Origin: Sciurus carolinensis
Taxonomy: Eukaryota > Chordata > Mammalia > Rodentia > Sciuridae
DNA length: 64,000 nucleotides
Direction: 5' to 3'
Assembly: GCF_902686445.1 (NCBI RefSeq)
Contig: NC_062215.1
Coordinates: 25,132,750 to 25,196,749, forward strand
Part shown: positions 10,395-21,644 of the stretch, in pieces
Layout of the letters: each line of letters opens with the position of its first letter
Position numbering within the stretch: position 1 is the first letter of the stretch
Notes under the pieces: model-generated
The model's database searches: none
What the model was told of the DNA's origin: nothing
What the model saw: the letters and a program-made list of their open reading frames with translations, nothing else
Made by a program: the position numbers and the translations under genes

Positions 10395-11165
10395 GGCCTT
10401 CACAATTTCTGTTTTGGGAACCGCCGGCAGCAGCGAGTACCTCGGGCTCTGTTGCGACTTCCTAGACTTGCTGGACCGCGGTTTAGGGTCACATCCCCTT
10501 CTCAACACTCTTTCCTTTCAGGGCCATGATTACTGTTACAGTGCGCACGCGCGAGAGTCGGGCGTAAAAAATAAGCGTGTTGATGGGAGACTGAACGTGA
10601 CTTTACCCTGGAGGGGAACAGCCGAAAGATCCCGAAGGCTCCCGAGGTTGCAGCTCCGGGAGGGGCCCTGCAGTAATCAGCGCGCCTAAAGGCCAGCTCC
10701 TCCCCGAAAGCCGCCGGACTCCTCCTCCTATTGGCTACTGTGCAAGTTCTCTCCGTGACTGCTCTGTGAGCCGCGAATCAAGTGGCAGGATAGAGCCAGA
10801 GGCGGGGAAACGGCGTTCGCGGTACTCCAATTGGTCACAAGCAATAACCAGGCTCTGATTCCAGAAAGCTGAGCGTACAGAGGTCTGAGAAGACAGGGTT
10901 CGCCTAGGTTGACCGGTGCTCGGCCAGTGAGGTCGTCTGCGTCTTTCAGTTTTAAAGCAGTTCCTTAGGCTGTGGGCTCTTCAGTCCGTCTCAGCCCGTC
11001 AGGGTGTCTCTGTTGGCCTGTCTCACATCCATGGAATGTTTCTCCCTAGCGGAGGACAGGAATCTCTAAGCGATCCCCAACAGGGTCAGGCATGTCTGTA
11101 GGCGAATCTGTCCACGAGCGGAATTGAGGTTGTGGACCTGGCGCACAGAATTTGCGGGAAAGAGC

Positions 11166-11222
11166 GTACCCGTAGCTTAGTGTGGAAGAGATGTAATAGC
11201 GTGTTGTCTTGTTTGGATTAGT
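11166..11222 (+). repeat. 57-bp direct repeat, right copy
   Basis: Partner of 9384-9440, same orientation, offset by 1,782 bases. Most differences are C-to-T or the reverse, as expected for old neutral copies. Confidence 0.75.
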
Positions 11223-11966
11223 ATCTGAGTTTTGAAAAGTGCCCGTCCCTGTGGGATAAGTGACAAGGGAGCCGGCTGACGCAGTTATGCTCTCCCTCCA
11301 GGGTGATTGGCACTGTCGTTATATGTTCCCACCCCTAGGGAGGATGCCGTGGAAACGGGATCCTTGCTGTGCTCCCCCCATCTCTCCCCTGAGCACCCCT
11401 CCTCCCCGCCCGACCCACACACTCCTTAAACGTTTGAATGGATCTGCGTGTATGAACGATCCCATCCTCAAAAATATCTAGACATGATAGGTGGGAGGAT
11501 TTTCCGTACCAGGGAGTAAAGCTTATTATCTACTGTATACCATAGGAATTAAGGTTCTGTGGTATTCCGTAAGGATAGACAGACGTATCAATGGAACAGA
11601 ATAGAAGAGAACCAAGATACAGCCCCACCTATTTAGAAGATTGATTTTTTTAAAAGGTGGCACAACAGAGAAATGGGGGAAAGGACCTGCTTTTCAATAG
11701 ATGGTTCTAGGATAATTGTGCCCATATGAAATCAGATTCCTTCCTAACTTATACTAGACACAGCAATAAATCCCGTGACCATTATAGACCTCAATCCCAA
11801 GAAAAGGCAAAAAGTTTTTGAAAGACAAAGTATATGAATATCGTCATGATCTCAGTGTAAGGAAAGTCTTTGTAAACGATCCAGAAGGTTCTGAAAGTTT
11901 GATATACTTCATCATATTAGTGTGATAATCTGTGTTTTTATCAAAAGGCCCAATAAGAAAGTGGAA

Positions 11967-12036
11967 AGGACTGGGGAAGTATGTTAGTGGCAGAGCATGC
12001 AAGCCATTGGAAGCTTGGATTCAATCCCCAGCGCAT

Positions 12037-12040
<4 letters not shown>
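11967..12040 (+). mobile_element. ID SINE
   Basis: Worn ID body from 'gactggggaagt' to 'ggattcaatccccagcgc', followed by a CA repeat in place of its tail. Confidence 0.7.

Positions 12041-12071
<31 letters not shown>
12040..12071 (+). repeat. (CA)n microsatellite
   Basis: About 15 uninterrupted CA units at the 3' end of an ID element. Confidence 0.95.
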
Positions 12072-12072
<1 letters not shown>

Positions 12073-12187
12073 CTGAAAAGGTAAGCCACAGAACAGGAAA
12101 AGATAATTTTAATGCATAACTTATAAAGAACTAAAATCTAGATTAAAATAAAGAAATCCTTAAAAACGAATAAGAAAAAAGATCTAC

Positions 12188-12328
12188 AGGGCTGGGTTTG
12201 TAGCACAGTGGTAGAGAACTCTCGTTGCATGTGTGAGGCACTAGATTTGATCCTCAGCACCACATAAAAATAAATCAATAAAATAAAGGTATTGTGTTCA
12301 TCTACAACTAAAAATATATTTTAAAAGA
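12188..12328 (+). mobile_element. ID SINE
   Basis: 'gggctgggtttgtagcacag' through 'tttgatcctcagcaccacat', then an A-rich tail. Confidence 0.9.
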
Positions 12329-12532
12329 AAGACCTACAGAAAAATAGAAAAGCCAAGAGAAAAATAGCAAAAGGTTTGAATGCACTTCATATTGGAAACC
12401 CCAGATAACTGGTATACATATTAAAAGATGCAAAGGATCATTAGTTATCACGAAAATGCAGATTAAAAGCTCAATCAGATACCACTACACACTCATCAGA
12501 TGACAACCTGAAGATTATCAAGAATGGAATAG

Positions 12533-12668
12533 GGCTGGGGTTGTGGCTCAGTGGTAGTGCTTGCCTAGCATGTGTGAAGTACTGGGTTTGATCCTCAGCA
12601 CCACATAAAAATAAATAAATAAGATAATGGTATTGTGCCCCTCTACAGCTAAAAATAATTTTTTAAAA
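12533..12668 (+). mobile_element. ID SINE
   Basis: 'gggctggggttgtggctcag' through 'gtttgatcctcagcaccaca', then an A-rich tail. Confidence 0.92.
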
Positions 12669-13009
12669 CAGGAACATGGAATAATGTGAATCCTTATAAG
12701 AGTATAAATTGGTGAGAAACAGTTCAACATTTACTACTAAAGTTGGAACTCATACCCTATGACCTAGAATTTCACTCCAGTCAAAATACAGAAATGTGTG
12801 TACATATTCACCTACAGGCATGAGTAAGAATGTTATTGGCAACATAAAAACCAAAAATTAGAAAAGAACTCAAATATCCTTCAATAGCAGAATGCCTAAT
12901 TTTTCAGTAAATACATAAATTGATATTATATAACAACAAAAACAAATGAGCAACTATGTGCAATAACATGGTTGAATCTTGGTTTGGGGAGGAAGTTTGA
13001 GAGGCAAAT

Positions 13010-13151
13010 AGGAAGAACTTCCTTTTCTTTTCTTTTCTTTTCTTTTCTTTTCTTTTCTTTTCTTTTCTTTGTGGTGCTGGGGATTGGATTCAGGGCCTGT
13101 GAGGCAAGCATTCTACCAACTGAGCTATATCCCCAGTGCCAGGAAGAACTT
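13010..13151 (-). mobile_element. ID SINE, reverse, with (CTTTT)n tail and target duplication
   Basis: The body is the complement of an ID ('gtggtgctggggattggatt' to 'gagctatatccccag'). A CTTTT pentamer repeat at 13020-13070 is the drifted complement of the poly-A tail. The 11-base 'aggaagaactt' occurs at 13010-13020 and again at 13141-13151, the expected target-site duplication. Confidence 0.85.
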
Positions 13152-14455
13152 TCTAACAATTCAAGTTGTCCATCAGCAGAACAGTCTTGAGAACTACTGG
13201 GTTTCTAGCTTGGAAATCTTCCAGGGAGACTCAAAGATCTTTGTTGGTGTGGGCGTAGAAGATTTCTGTTCTCAGGTGGAGACTGGGCTCCACAAAAGGT
13301 ATGCTCCCTTCCTGCCGGGATCCTTTGGGCTTCCTCACTGTGAATTTGTCATCATTTCTCCGACGACTTTCACCATTTGTTTTTGTTCATTTGCACAGAG
13401 ACCCTCAGTAAGATCATCTATCTCATCTCACAAGCCAGTGCATACTTATATACACGCAAACTGAAACAAAAAAACTGAAACAAAAGTTTAAGAAAACATT
13501 TCTCCTTATACATGTGATATTATAATGTATATATAAAAGTTGCTCACAACCTACCAACTTGATTTTATAACCCACAGTTTGCAAAACACTTGGGACCTCA
13601 CTATCATTCCCACTGTCCTCTTATAGCTCCAGATTCTCAGAAACCCTCATCTCCTTCTCTTCTGTCCTCCGTAGCTAAGGGGAGAACACACACACCTCTG
13701 TCTGTCTGTCTCTCTCATTCTCTCCCCTCCCCTGATTTCTTTTTCTCTCTCCCCCAAACAGTCCAAGGAGCCCCTTCCAAAGATTTTATTTGAGTGAAGA
13801 GCCCCAGGGATTGACATTTTTTGGAAAGTAGTACCTTCAGTATGCCGTCCCTGACCAGAGTCACCAGCAGAGGGCAGCACTTAGCTTCCAAAACCAACAG
13901 CCCAGCCAGGTCTGTGCTTAGTCTGGACTCTCCCCTCTGCTAGGTTCCCAGGGCTGTCCATTCATCATCATCTTTGTTTACTTATCTGTACCTGAGATAA
14001 TGTGTGTAGGACACTCACTGCCTAGTGCACAGTGTGGGGGGTGGGATGAGTTACAGAATGCACAGTTTCAGACCAGTTGGTCAAGTTGAGGAAATACACA
14101 ATAAAATGAGACTTGATCCCTGCCCTCAAGGAACTTGAAATCTTGATCAAAAACAAAGACGAAAGTACAGTGTGAAATGAACAACAGTAGGTTCAGGAGT
14201 ATATGTGCATACAAATGTAAGTGAAATCCAGAGAGGTAAGGTGGAAAAGGAAATCCCCACAAAATCAGAATAGCATATAAATGTGCCGATGGTGTAGAAA
14301 GGACAGAGTGTTTCTCTGGATCGGCTTGTGTTTGCACAAAACATCTCTGGAAGGTTACAACAGAATCTGGAAACATTAGCGTCTCTAGGGATGAAACCAG
14401 AGAGAGAGAGGAGGAAGGGACTGTTTGCTGCATCCCCCCTGTCCTGCTTTTTAAA
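13152..14455. other. Unassigned spacer
   Basis: No exon supported. A TC-rich patch is at 13699-13755. 13560-13590 weakly resembles an old MER5-type end ('tttgcaaaacacttggga'), but not enough to call. Confidence 0.35.
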
Positions 14456-14457
14456 AA

Positions 14458-14642
14458 AAAATTATACCAGGAATTAAACCCAGGGGTGCTTAGTTACTGA
14501 GTCACATCCCCAGTCATTTTTTTAAATTTATAGACAGGGGCTCACTAAATTGCTGAGGCTGGCTTTGAACTCGCGACCTTCCTGTCTCGGTCTCCCGAGC
14601 TGCTGGGATTACTGGTGTGCGTCACTGTGCCTGGCTGCTGCA
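14458..14642 (-). mobile_element. B1-dID SINE, reverse orientation
   Basis: 'ccaggaattaaacccagggg' (ID half) then 'ggctttgaactcgcgacctt' (B1 half). Confidence 0.88.
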
Positions 14643-14649
14643 TCCTTTT

Positions 14650-17150
14650 TGCACCTCTCCAATTTGGAACCTTCTAATATTTAAGTACCTCTATTCAGTC
14701 ACAAAGTCTCCGGTACTGGGCGAACCAGAGGAAGCTCACAGCGATGCCTAACCTAGCCATGACTTACTATGCAAGTTAGCTGGATAAAGAGAGGTCACAG
14801 GATTTAGGGTATTTCAGGTCCAGCATGGACCTGTCAAGGAGTTGAAAGGTGCTCCACGTTAACAGGTGGAGGCCAATGATTAGGGCAAGCTGAGCCCCCA
14901 CCGGGTAGGGCCTGCGTGTCCTTGGTCCTCCGGAACCTCGACTTGATCTGATAGAAAGTGGAAAGTCGAGAAGGGTTTTAAGCAAGGGAGATGCAGAGAA
15001 CATGCTAGCCCCGGGGGGAAGAGCAGGCTGTAGCTGGCCACGCCAGAGAGGGGTTTTCAGGAGCCTCTGGAACCATGAGTGGTGTTGGAAGCTGGCCATG
15101 GATCTTTAAGGGCGAGGCAGAAGGAGCAAAAAGATAAACAGATAAACGTGTGAGAGCTTTAGAAGGTAGAATCAACAGGAATTAGCATGGTTAGGAATTA
15201 GCACGATTAGGTGTGCGGGGGGGTGCAGTCAAGAGCCAAATCCCTGTTGGGCTCTTCATTGCATCTCTCTGCTTTCTGTTCTCCCTTCTCCCTGATTCCT
15301 CGGCCCTGACGCTGCAGAGGATGAGTCACGCACCTCTTCCATTTCCCTGGTCTGCTGGAGAATAAGAAATCAGAGGGGCCAACAGGTGTTCGCCCCCCAG
15401 CTCCTCCCTCTCCCAAGAACACCATCAGGAACGCTGGAGGAGGCCAGGAGCAAGATCATTTTTGTGCTAATTGGAAGCCCAACCTTATACCCTGTCCCTG
15501 GATAAGCATCCTGCCACCTCCCTCCAACTGGGGCATCTATTTCCCCTACAAAGGACTAGACGTATCATATAATATATTATATAGTGTGTAATTATATACA
15601 TTATACAATATGCAGGGTCTTTATTCAAAAATTATTAAGAATTTCAAGAGAGTGACAGTAGAGCATTATCCGCCCCCTCCAGCATGGACCCCTCTGAACA
15701 CGGACAGCTGGCATTCCCATGAAGCTGGTCCTGTCCCAGGCATCAAGCTCAGGTAGAGAATCGGGGCAGGAGGCCCTGAGTGACCTTCTTAAGGTCTGAT
15801 GTCATGATGGGTTAATCATCCTCTGCCCACAGCACCAAGGTGCCACACAGACACAATCCTGTCCCACATAACAAGAAATGCTACTTCCTAACATTTCACA
15901 TCTCTCCCCCTCCAGCTTCCTGGGTGAGGCTGCCTCATCTGCCCAGGAGCTGAGGCCACTTGAACCACTCAGCTGTCCCCCTCCCCTCCTTCTGAGATCA
16001 AGGCATCTGTTCTGGGAGTCCCCAGTGGGGCTTGGAAAGAAGGTAAGAGGGAGTTTGAAGCTTGAGAATGACTTGACTCTGTGTTATTTGACCAGGAACT
16101 CCAGAAGTTCAAGAGATCCCTCCCTTCTTCCTCCTTCCTCCTGCCTTCACATCATTTACTGACCGAGATCATCCAAACGTTGATTACTGGTCTCTGCTCG
16201 GCTCGCTTGGCCCTCAGCCCTCCCCTCTGGGTGCTCTTCGTCCTCCACCCAGCCTCAGCGGCTGGTGTTCCTCCAAATTCTATTCTCGGTCCCTTCTGTC
16301 ACTCACACACACAGTCCTCTTGAGCAATCTCGGCCTCTCCTGCAATGCCAGCTACCACCTCTCAGCGATTCTCAATGCGGACACTAGGAGAGGTGGGGAG
16401 AAGCCTCGAGGCACAGAGACTCGCCTGGTGGGGAGGGCAGTGTACCTGGTGACATTCACCCAGTCATCCAGGAAGAAATGACAAAGTTGGTAAAGGCATT
16501 CTTGACAAAAGCATCTTCTCTGTCTGCCCTTCAACCTCAAGGTGTTTGATCCCCAGCGGTGAAAAAAAAAATGGTGGAAATTCCTGCTGCTCTCTTCAGT
16601 CCATCCCCTCTCCATTCTTACTCCACCTGCCCAATCCAGCTCCTAACCTGGGTGGCTGGATCAGAGTGCTTCCGGTTTCTCTGGGAACTGCTCTTTGCTG
16701 AGTGGCCCTGGCAGTCAGCAGAGAAAAGAATTGCTTGCTTTCTGACTCCTGGGAAACATAGTTAAGGTTCTGGTTAGATGACCAAGGTTTTGGAGCATAA
16801 TTGAAGGACGGAAGACAGGAGACCTGGGGAGAGCTATTGAGGCTGAACTCACTTTGAGGCTGAAAGTATTTGTACTGTGGGTGTTTCCCAGAAGAACCCA
16901 GCAGAAACCACAGCCATGATGACCACTGAGCTGACTAGTTCTCATGAAACTAAGCAGCCAGAGAAGCAGGGAAGGAGATTATACGTGGGCAGAACAGTAT
17001 GGAATATCCTTCATTACCGCCACCCTGGCTTCACTACTACCCCTCAAGCCAGCAATGGCGACAGCCATGAGCCCCTCTTAGAGTACCAGATCTCACGTCA
17101 ACCAGCCAGTTCTCTGGAAGTTCTCTCATCAGAATAGGCCCTTATTCAAA
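14650..17150. other. 2.5-kb intergenic stretch without recognised gene
   Basis: Short frames only. An AT-rich patch lies at 15565-15610. No splice-bounded exon, RNA gene or well-preserved repeat was recognised. Confidence 0.4.
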
Positions 17151-17155
17151 AACTG

Positions 17156-17425
17156 GGTTTGACTGGCACACACCTGTAATCCCAGCAGCTCCGCAGCTGA
17201 GGTAGGAGGATCACAAGTTCAAAGCCAGCCTCCACAATTCAACAAGGCCCTAAGCAATTTAGCAAGCCCCTGTCAGTGGCTGTGCTACTGTGCCAGCCAA
17301 TTTCTTAGTTTTAAGGAAAGTGCCATGGTTATGTTAGAGGCTAACACTGGGGACACGGCTCAGTGGTTAAGTGCCCCGGGTTCAATCCTTGGTACCAAAA
17401 ACTAAAAAATAAAAAAATAAAAATA
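17156..17425 (+). mobile_element. B1-dID SINE with a foreign segment in its middle
   Basis: The B1 half starts 'cacacctgtaatcccagcag'. The ID half resumes at 'cacggctcagtggttaag'. Between them, roughly 17280-17345, lies text that matches 17870-17942 and not any SINE. Confidence 0.8.
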
Positions 17426-17674
17426 AATTGGGTTTTGCACTTTCTGTTATGTTCCAGCCAACACCAACACCTACACATTTATGGAATGTCTTCTAGATGG
17501 TCATGGCATCTTGGGCATGCTATCTTTAGTCAAAAAGCTCTTCCCAGCAATAGAAGCAAGGCCCTGGATGTAGTGTGGGTGGTCCTGGAACCAAAAATAT
17601 GACATTAATGAAAAAGCTGGGGAAAAATAAGTAAAGTCTGGAGTCTGGAGCTTAGTTAATAGCATTGTATCAGT

Positions 17675-17900
17675 GTTAATTTCTTAGCTTTGTTTTTTGG
17701 GGGGGTCCCTGGGATTGAACTCGGGCACTGAGCCACATCTCCAACCCTATTTTGTATTTTATTTAGAGACAGGGTCTCACCGAATTGCTTTGCACCTTGT
17801 CATTGCTGAGACTGGCTTTGAACTCACGATCCTCCTGCCTCAGCCTCCCAAGTTGCTGGGATTATAGGCGTGTGCCACCGTATCTGGCCAATTTCTTAGT
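17675..17900 (-). mobile_element. B1-dID SINE, reverse, inserted in an L1 3' end
   Basis: The SINE body is about 17693-17886 ('gggattgaactcgggcactg' to 'ggcgtgtgccacc'). 'aatttcttagcttt' just before it and 'aatttcttagtttt' just after it form a 14-base target duplication with one mismatch. Confidence 0.85.
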
Positions 17901-18035
17901 TTTAATGAAAGGGCCATGGTTATGTAAGGGGCTAACATTGGGGAAAACAGATGAAGGGTATAGGGGAGCTCTCCATGGTATCTTTGCAGTTCTTCTGTAA
18001 ATCTGAAATTATTTCAAAATAAAATCACTGGAGGG
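17887..18035 (+). mobile_element. Ancient L1 3' end (L1M-type)
   Basis: Text such as 'ccatggttatgtaaggggct', 'ggggagctctccatggtatc' and 'ctgaaattatttcaaaataa' follows the ending of mammalian-wide L1M 3'UTRs, finishing in an A-run. Confidence 0.6.
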
Positions 18036-18291
18036 GAAAAAAAAAAGGAAGGAAGAAGAGCAAGCAAGCGGCTAATATTGAAAGCATTCACTGATCTCAT
18101 CTCATGTGTCCAACATCTGGAAGCAGGTGGCCTCCGGAGTGATAGGATGGGCTGGTAAAGACCCAGTCGGTACCACCAGCCCAGCTGGGAGACGCTGCTG
18201 GGCACAGGTGAGGTGCTACCTGAAAATCTGCTGGAAGTGCTCTGAATTGAACCAGTGACAATACACAGCGCTTGCTTGCTTGCTTTCCTTT

Positions 18292-18382
18292 TTTTTTTCT
18301 TTTCTTTTCCGGTGCTGGGGCCAAACCCAGAGCTTGCCCATGCTAGGCAAGCTCTCTATCCCTGAGCTTCACTCTCAGCCCT
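18292..18382 (-). mobile_element. ID SINE, reverse
   Basis: T-run then 'ggtgctggggccaaacccag' to 'ctgagcttcactctcagccc'. Confidence 0.8.
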
Positions 18383-18482
18383 ACGTGGTGCTGTCCTTTC
18401 ACACCTAAGAAAATCCAAGGACCTGTGGGATCGAGGTGGGGATCGATGCCTTGGATGGACGACAACAGTGGCCTCACTCTTG

Positions 18483-18652
18483 CTGAGCATGGTGGCACAC
18501 ATCTTTAATCCCAGCGAGTTCAAAGCCAGCCTCAGGAACTCAGCAAGGCTCTAGATAACTTAGCAAGACCCTGTCTCAAAATAAAAAAATAAAAAGGGCT
18601 GGGGACGTGGCTCAGTGGTTAAGCACCCCTGTGTTCAATGCCTGGTGCCCTC
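18483..18652 (+). mobile_element. B1-dID SINE, B1 half shortened
   Basis: 'gagcatggtggcacacatct' then a deletion within the B1 half, ending with ID text 'ctggggacgtggctcagtgg'. Confidence 0.88.
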
Positions 18653-18654
18653 CG

Positions 18655-20285
18655 CCCCCGCCCACATAGCCCACTCTTCGAATGGTCATTCCCATCCTCT
18701 GAACTTGCCTGGTGAGATGTGGGCATGGCAGGAAGGAATGCAGCTGTCGGGTGCAGCATCGTAATTCCTTTAAAAGGAAGCTGAGATCTCTACTTGGCAC
18801 TCTGAGGTTCTCAATGGCAAACAACAAGCAAAGGAGTCAGAGTGTTGGGCTGATGCCCTATCTTGAGACTCGGGCTGTGACCACACCTCAGGGTGACCAG
18901 CAAAGGGATGCAGGAGCCAGAGATCATCTGGGCCACAAAGCTCTGAGTGAAAGCAAGCTAAAAAAACTGCTCCATTGGGCAGAGTCCCACGAGGGCTCCA
19001 ATCTCTCAGGAAGACAGCTACTGTCACCTCCTGGGACCAAGCACCCATCCAGGGAGATTCTGCCTGAAGCAAGGAGAATAAGGGCCAGACCAGGTAGGCA
19101 GAAGGAAGCATAGCCACGTGGCTGTGACTGCATGACATGGGCCCCATCTACCTCTCCTTTCTTACTGACGGAGCCATGTGGAATATTTCCAGTCTCCATT
19201 TTCTGAGATAAGAATTATCACGGTAAACGTTCTCAGGCTTCTTCCTTCTCTTCATCCCGGTATATGGAGGGTGGTTGAATGCACTCTGGGTTGCAAACTG
19301 GTGAGATGGAGCCAGGATGGAGTCGGGAAATGGAGATCCAGGATTCTGACCATGATCTCGCCTGAACTTACCCTTACTATGCCTTTGGGCTGTGGGGAAG
19401 GGAGGCTGAGACGGCGGCTGTTATGTACAGTCATGGTATGTGTTTGGTTTGTTTTCAGACTTCCCTTCAATCCTATCTAGTAAATCTCAGAAGCCAGAAC
19501 CTTGGATGTCATCCTTGAAAACTCACTCTGCCTCACCAGCCATTTGATAAGACATTGAGATCTGAAAACTTGATTTCCAAAAGAACTCTTCAATCTCTCC
19601 CACCCACACCCGGCCACATGGCCACTGCCCTAATTCAGGCCTTCTCAGCTCTCCCCTCACGGAATGATCGCCTCCTTAACTGCCCCCCGCCCCTCCCTCT
19701 TTCCCCTTTCTATCGTGTCAAGAGCAAATCTCCTTCTAACACCACTAAGTCACTCCCAGCAGATAAGGCTGTTGAGGTCAGCAAGGGAGACCCCCTCTGG
19801 TCACCTCCAGTCCCGCCTCTCTAGTAGCCTGTCCTGAGAATCCGGGACTCTCTTCTGATATTCCAACTCCAACCTGCTTGGTGCTCCCTTTCAAACCACA
19901 ACTGTATTTTTTCTCCTAACCATGCCTCTGTTTATATTGCCCCTTCAGCCAGAAGTGCCTTCCGGGCCCCTCATTTACAAACCCCCAATGTCACCTCCTT
20001 CTGGAGGCCTCTCCTGCCCTCCCTGCCAGGATGTAAGGAACCCATTTAGCAGGATTAGGGAGCCCTCCTGGGGGTGCCGTCCTATTCCACGCACATGGTC
20101 CCCTGGGTGTCTGCCTGTCTGTTGTCCCCTTCAGACAGTTTTCTCCTTGCTGATGAGTCAGTTTCACTCATCATGTGTCCACAGCCCTTGGCATGATCCA
20201 GCCTCTTCTGCTAGTTGAAGCCTGTCCCTTGGTTGCTTAAATACTTCCCTCTGCTTCTCGTTACCCTTAGAATGAAGAAGAAAGT
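18655..20285. other. Intergenic, partly L2-like, no gene
   Basis: 19850-20215 has L2-like 3' text in decayed form. The plus-strand frame at 18712-19113 (133 codons) has no recognisable domain and no splice or conservation support, so I do not call it a gene. Confidence 0.35.
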
Positions 20286-20289
20286 TCTT

Positions 20290-20526
20290 GGCCAGGTGTG
20301 GTTACGCCCACCTGTGATCCCAGTGGCTTGGGAGGCTGAGGCAGGAGGATCACAGGTTCAAAGGCAGCCTCAGCAACTTAGTGAGGCTGTAAGCAATCTA
20401 GTAAGACCCGATCTCAAAATAAAAACTAAAAAGGGCTGGGGATGTGGCTCAGTGGTTAAGCGCCCTTGAGTTCAATCACTGGCATAATAATAATAATAAT
20501 AATAATAAAAACAATAATAATAAAAA
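20290..20526 (+). mobile_element. B1-dID SINE with (AAT)n tail
   Basis: 'gccaggtgtggttacgccca' through 'gggctggggatgtggctcag', then about eight AAT units at 20485-20524. Confidence 0.92.
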
Positions 20527-20559
20527 AAGAAGTTCTTAACTGAGTTCACAGGAAGGCCC

Positions 20560-20845
20560 TTCAACACTTGACCCTGATCTCGCTCTCCAGCCTCTTTCTG
20601 GACTCAGGCCTGGGGCATCCGAGCTGCCTTTGTTCATTGCACTGAGTGTCCATCCACTGTTGTTCCTGCACTGACCTTGACTCTCCCCATTGTAGCACTT
20701 ATTGACTTAATTATAAATTGTTTCATGTCTTCTCCACCAAATTCCATGAAGAGAGGAACCATGTTCATCTGCTCATACTTTTAACCCCAGTGCCCAGTGC
20801 ACAAGACCATCAACAATTTTAAATAAATCATGAAATGACAACTTT
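20560..20845 (+). mobile_element. L2 LINE 3' relic
   Basis: 'ttgactctccccattgtagc', 'gaagagaggaaccatgttca' and 'taaccccagtgcccagtgca' follow the usual L2 3' end, finishing 'ttaaataaatcatgaaatga'. Confidence 0.6.
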
Positions 20846-20856
20846 GCACCTTGTCA

Positions 20857-21045
20857 GCTGGGCGCAGTGGTACAAACATGGCAACGTGGGAGGCTGAGGC
20901 AGGAGGATCCCAAGTCCCAGGCCAGCCTCAACAATTAGGGAGACCCTCAGCTACTTAGAGAGACCCTGTCTTAAAATGAAAAATAAAAAGGGTTGACTGG
21001 TAAAGCACTCCTGGGTTCAATGCCTAGTACCACTCCCCCCCATTT
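20857..21045 (+). mobile_element. B1-dID SINE
   Basis: 'agctgggcgcagtggtacaa' to 'gggttcaatgcctagtacca', with a shortened ID half. Confidence 0.9.
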
Positions 21046-21404
21046 TTTTAATGTCATCAGGTCACTTGGGGTGATCTAAATGACTAGAAAGAGGATCACA
21101 GGACAGGACATGAGGTGGGGGGAAAAGGACCACTTAACCCCAACCCCCCACCCAAACCATGTGGAAAAGTTTTTGAGAGGGAAGGGAAAGGACAGAGGGG
21201 CTTTAGGAGTCTCAAATGCTCCCTCCGATGGCCCTTTGGGGCCTCAGGGTACTGCAGGTTCTTCACACACTCTGTCACCCACGTGCCAACCACTCAGCAG
21301 GCAAAGCTCAGGGTGTCTCCCAAGTGGGGTCTGCAGTGACGCAGCAGCAGGACAGGGAGGAAAGTGGGCTCAGGGAAGATTCACGATGCGCTCGTTCAGG
21401 TATC

Positions 21405-21410
21405 TTTACT
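21405..21410 (-). promoter_or_regulatory. Possible polyadenylation signal of GNGT2 (AGTAAA)
   Basis: TTTACT on the plus strand reads AGTAAA on the minus strand, about 110 bases past the GNGT2 stop. It is a known minor variant. No AATAAA was found closer. Confidence 0.35.
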
Positions 21411-21518
21411 GATTCTGTGACTTAGAGAAGGTGAACAATCACTGGTTTTCTGGGTGACCCAGAACACCTGGTCCTGGCTGAGGAGGGACAGACACGCAGG
21501 GGGAGGTGCCCAGAGCCA

Positions 21519-21644
21519 TCAGCTTATCGCGCAGGAGCCTTTCTCCTTGAAGGGATTCTTGTCCTCAGGGACGCCTTTGAGAAGAGGGTCGTTCCCTGCC
21601 TGGGCCTCCACGTAATCCTTGATTTCCTTTCCTGTCTTGGAAAT
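21519..21644 (-). CDS. GNGT2: GNGT2 last coding exon (residues 29-69)
   Basis: Phase-0 acceptor, 41 codons and a TGA (21521-21519). It contains the G-beta-binding C-terminal part and the CAIS prenylation box. Confidence 0.95.
   Translation of the reverse strand: MSKTGKEIKDYVEAQAGNDPLLKGVPEDKNPFKEKGSCAIS

Larger units (their letters stand above)
9600..10900. promoter_or_regulatory. CpG-rich block around the tRNA with CCAAT and GC boxes
   Basis: CpG dinucleotides are dense from about 9640 to 10880 and sparse on either side. Within it are an inverted CCAAT (ATTGG) at 10730-10734, a CCAAT at 10827-10831 and a GC-box-like 'gaggcgggg' at 10799-10807. This looks like an unmethylated promoter-type island. 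It may simply reflect open chromatin at the tRNA, or it may start a Pol II transcript. No protein exon was identified; the long minus-strand frame at 9588-10508 is a GC-rich artefact that runs antisense through the tRNA. Confidence 0.5.
11510..13010 (+). mobile_element. Old L1 ORF2/3' region, split by ID insertions
   Basis: Degenerate L1 landmarks run in order: 'caatggaacagaatagaaga' (11590), 'ttttcaatagatggttctag' (11690), 'ataaagaactaaaat' (12123) and 'cagataccactacacactca' (12477). Near 12880 is the 'tccttcaatagcagaatg' counterpart of the conserved ending. ID elements at 11967, 12188, 12533 and 13021 interrupt or bound it. Many stops; not functional. Confidence 0.8.

Noticed and set aside
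9588..10508. 306-residue minus-strand frame across the CpG block
   Set aside because: It runs antisense through the tRNA gene, has no recognisable domain, and long frames are expected in GC-rich sequence.
18712..19113. 133-codon plus-strand frame
   Set aside because: No domain, no splice-site support, and an overlapping antisense frame of similar length.
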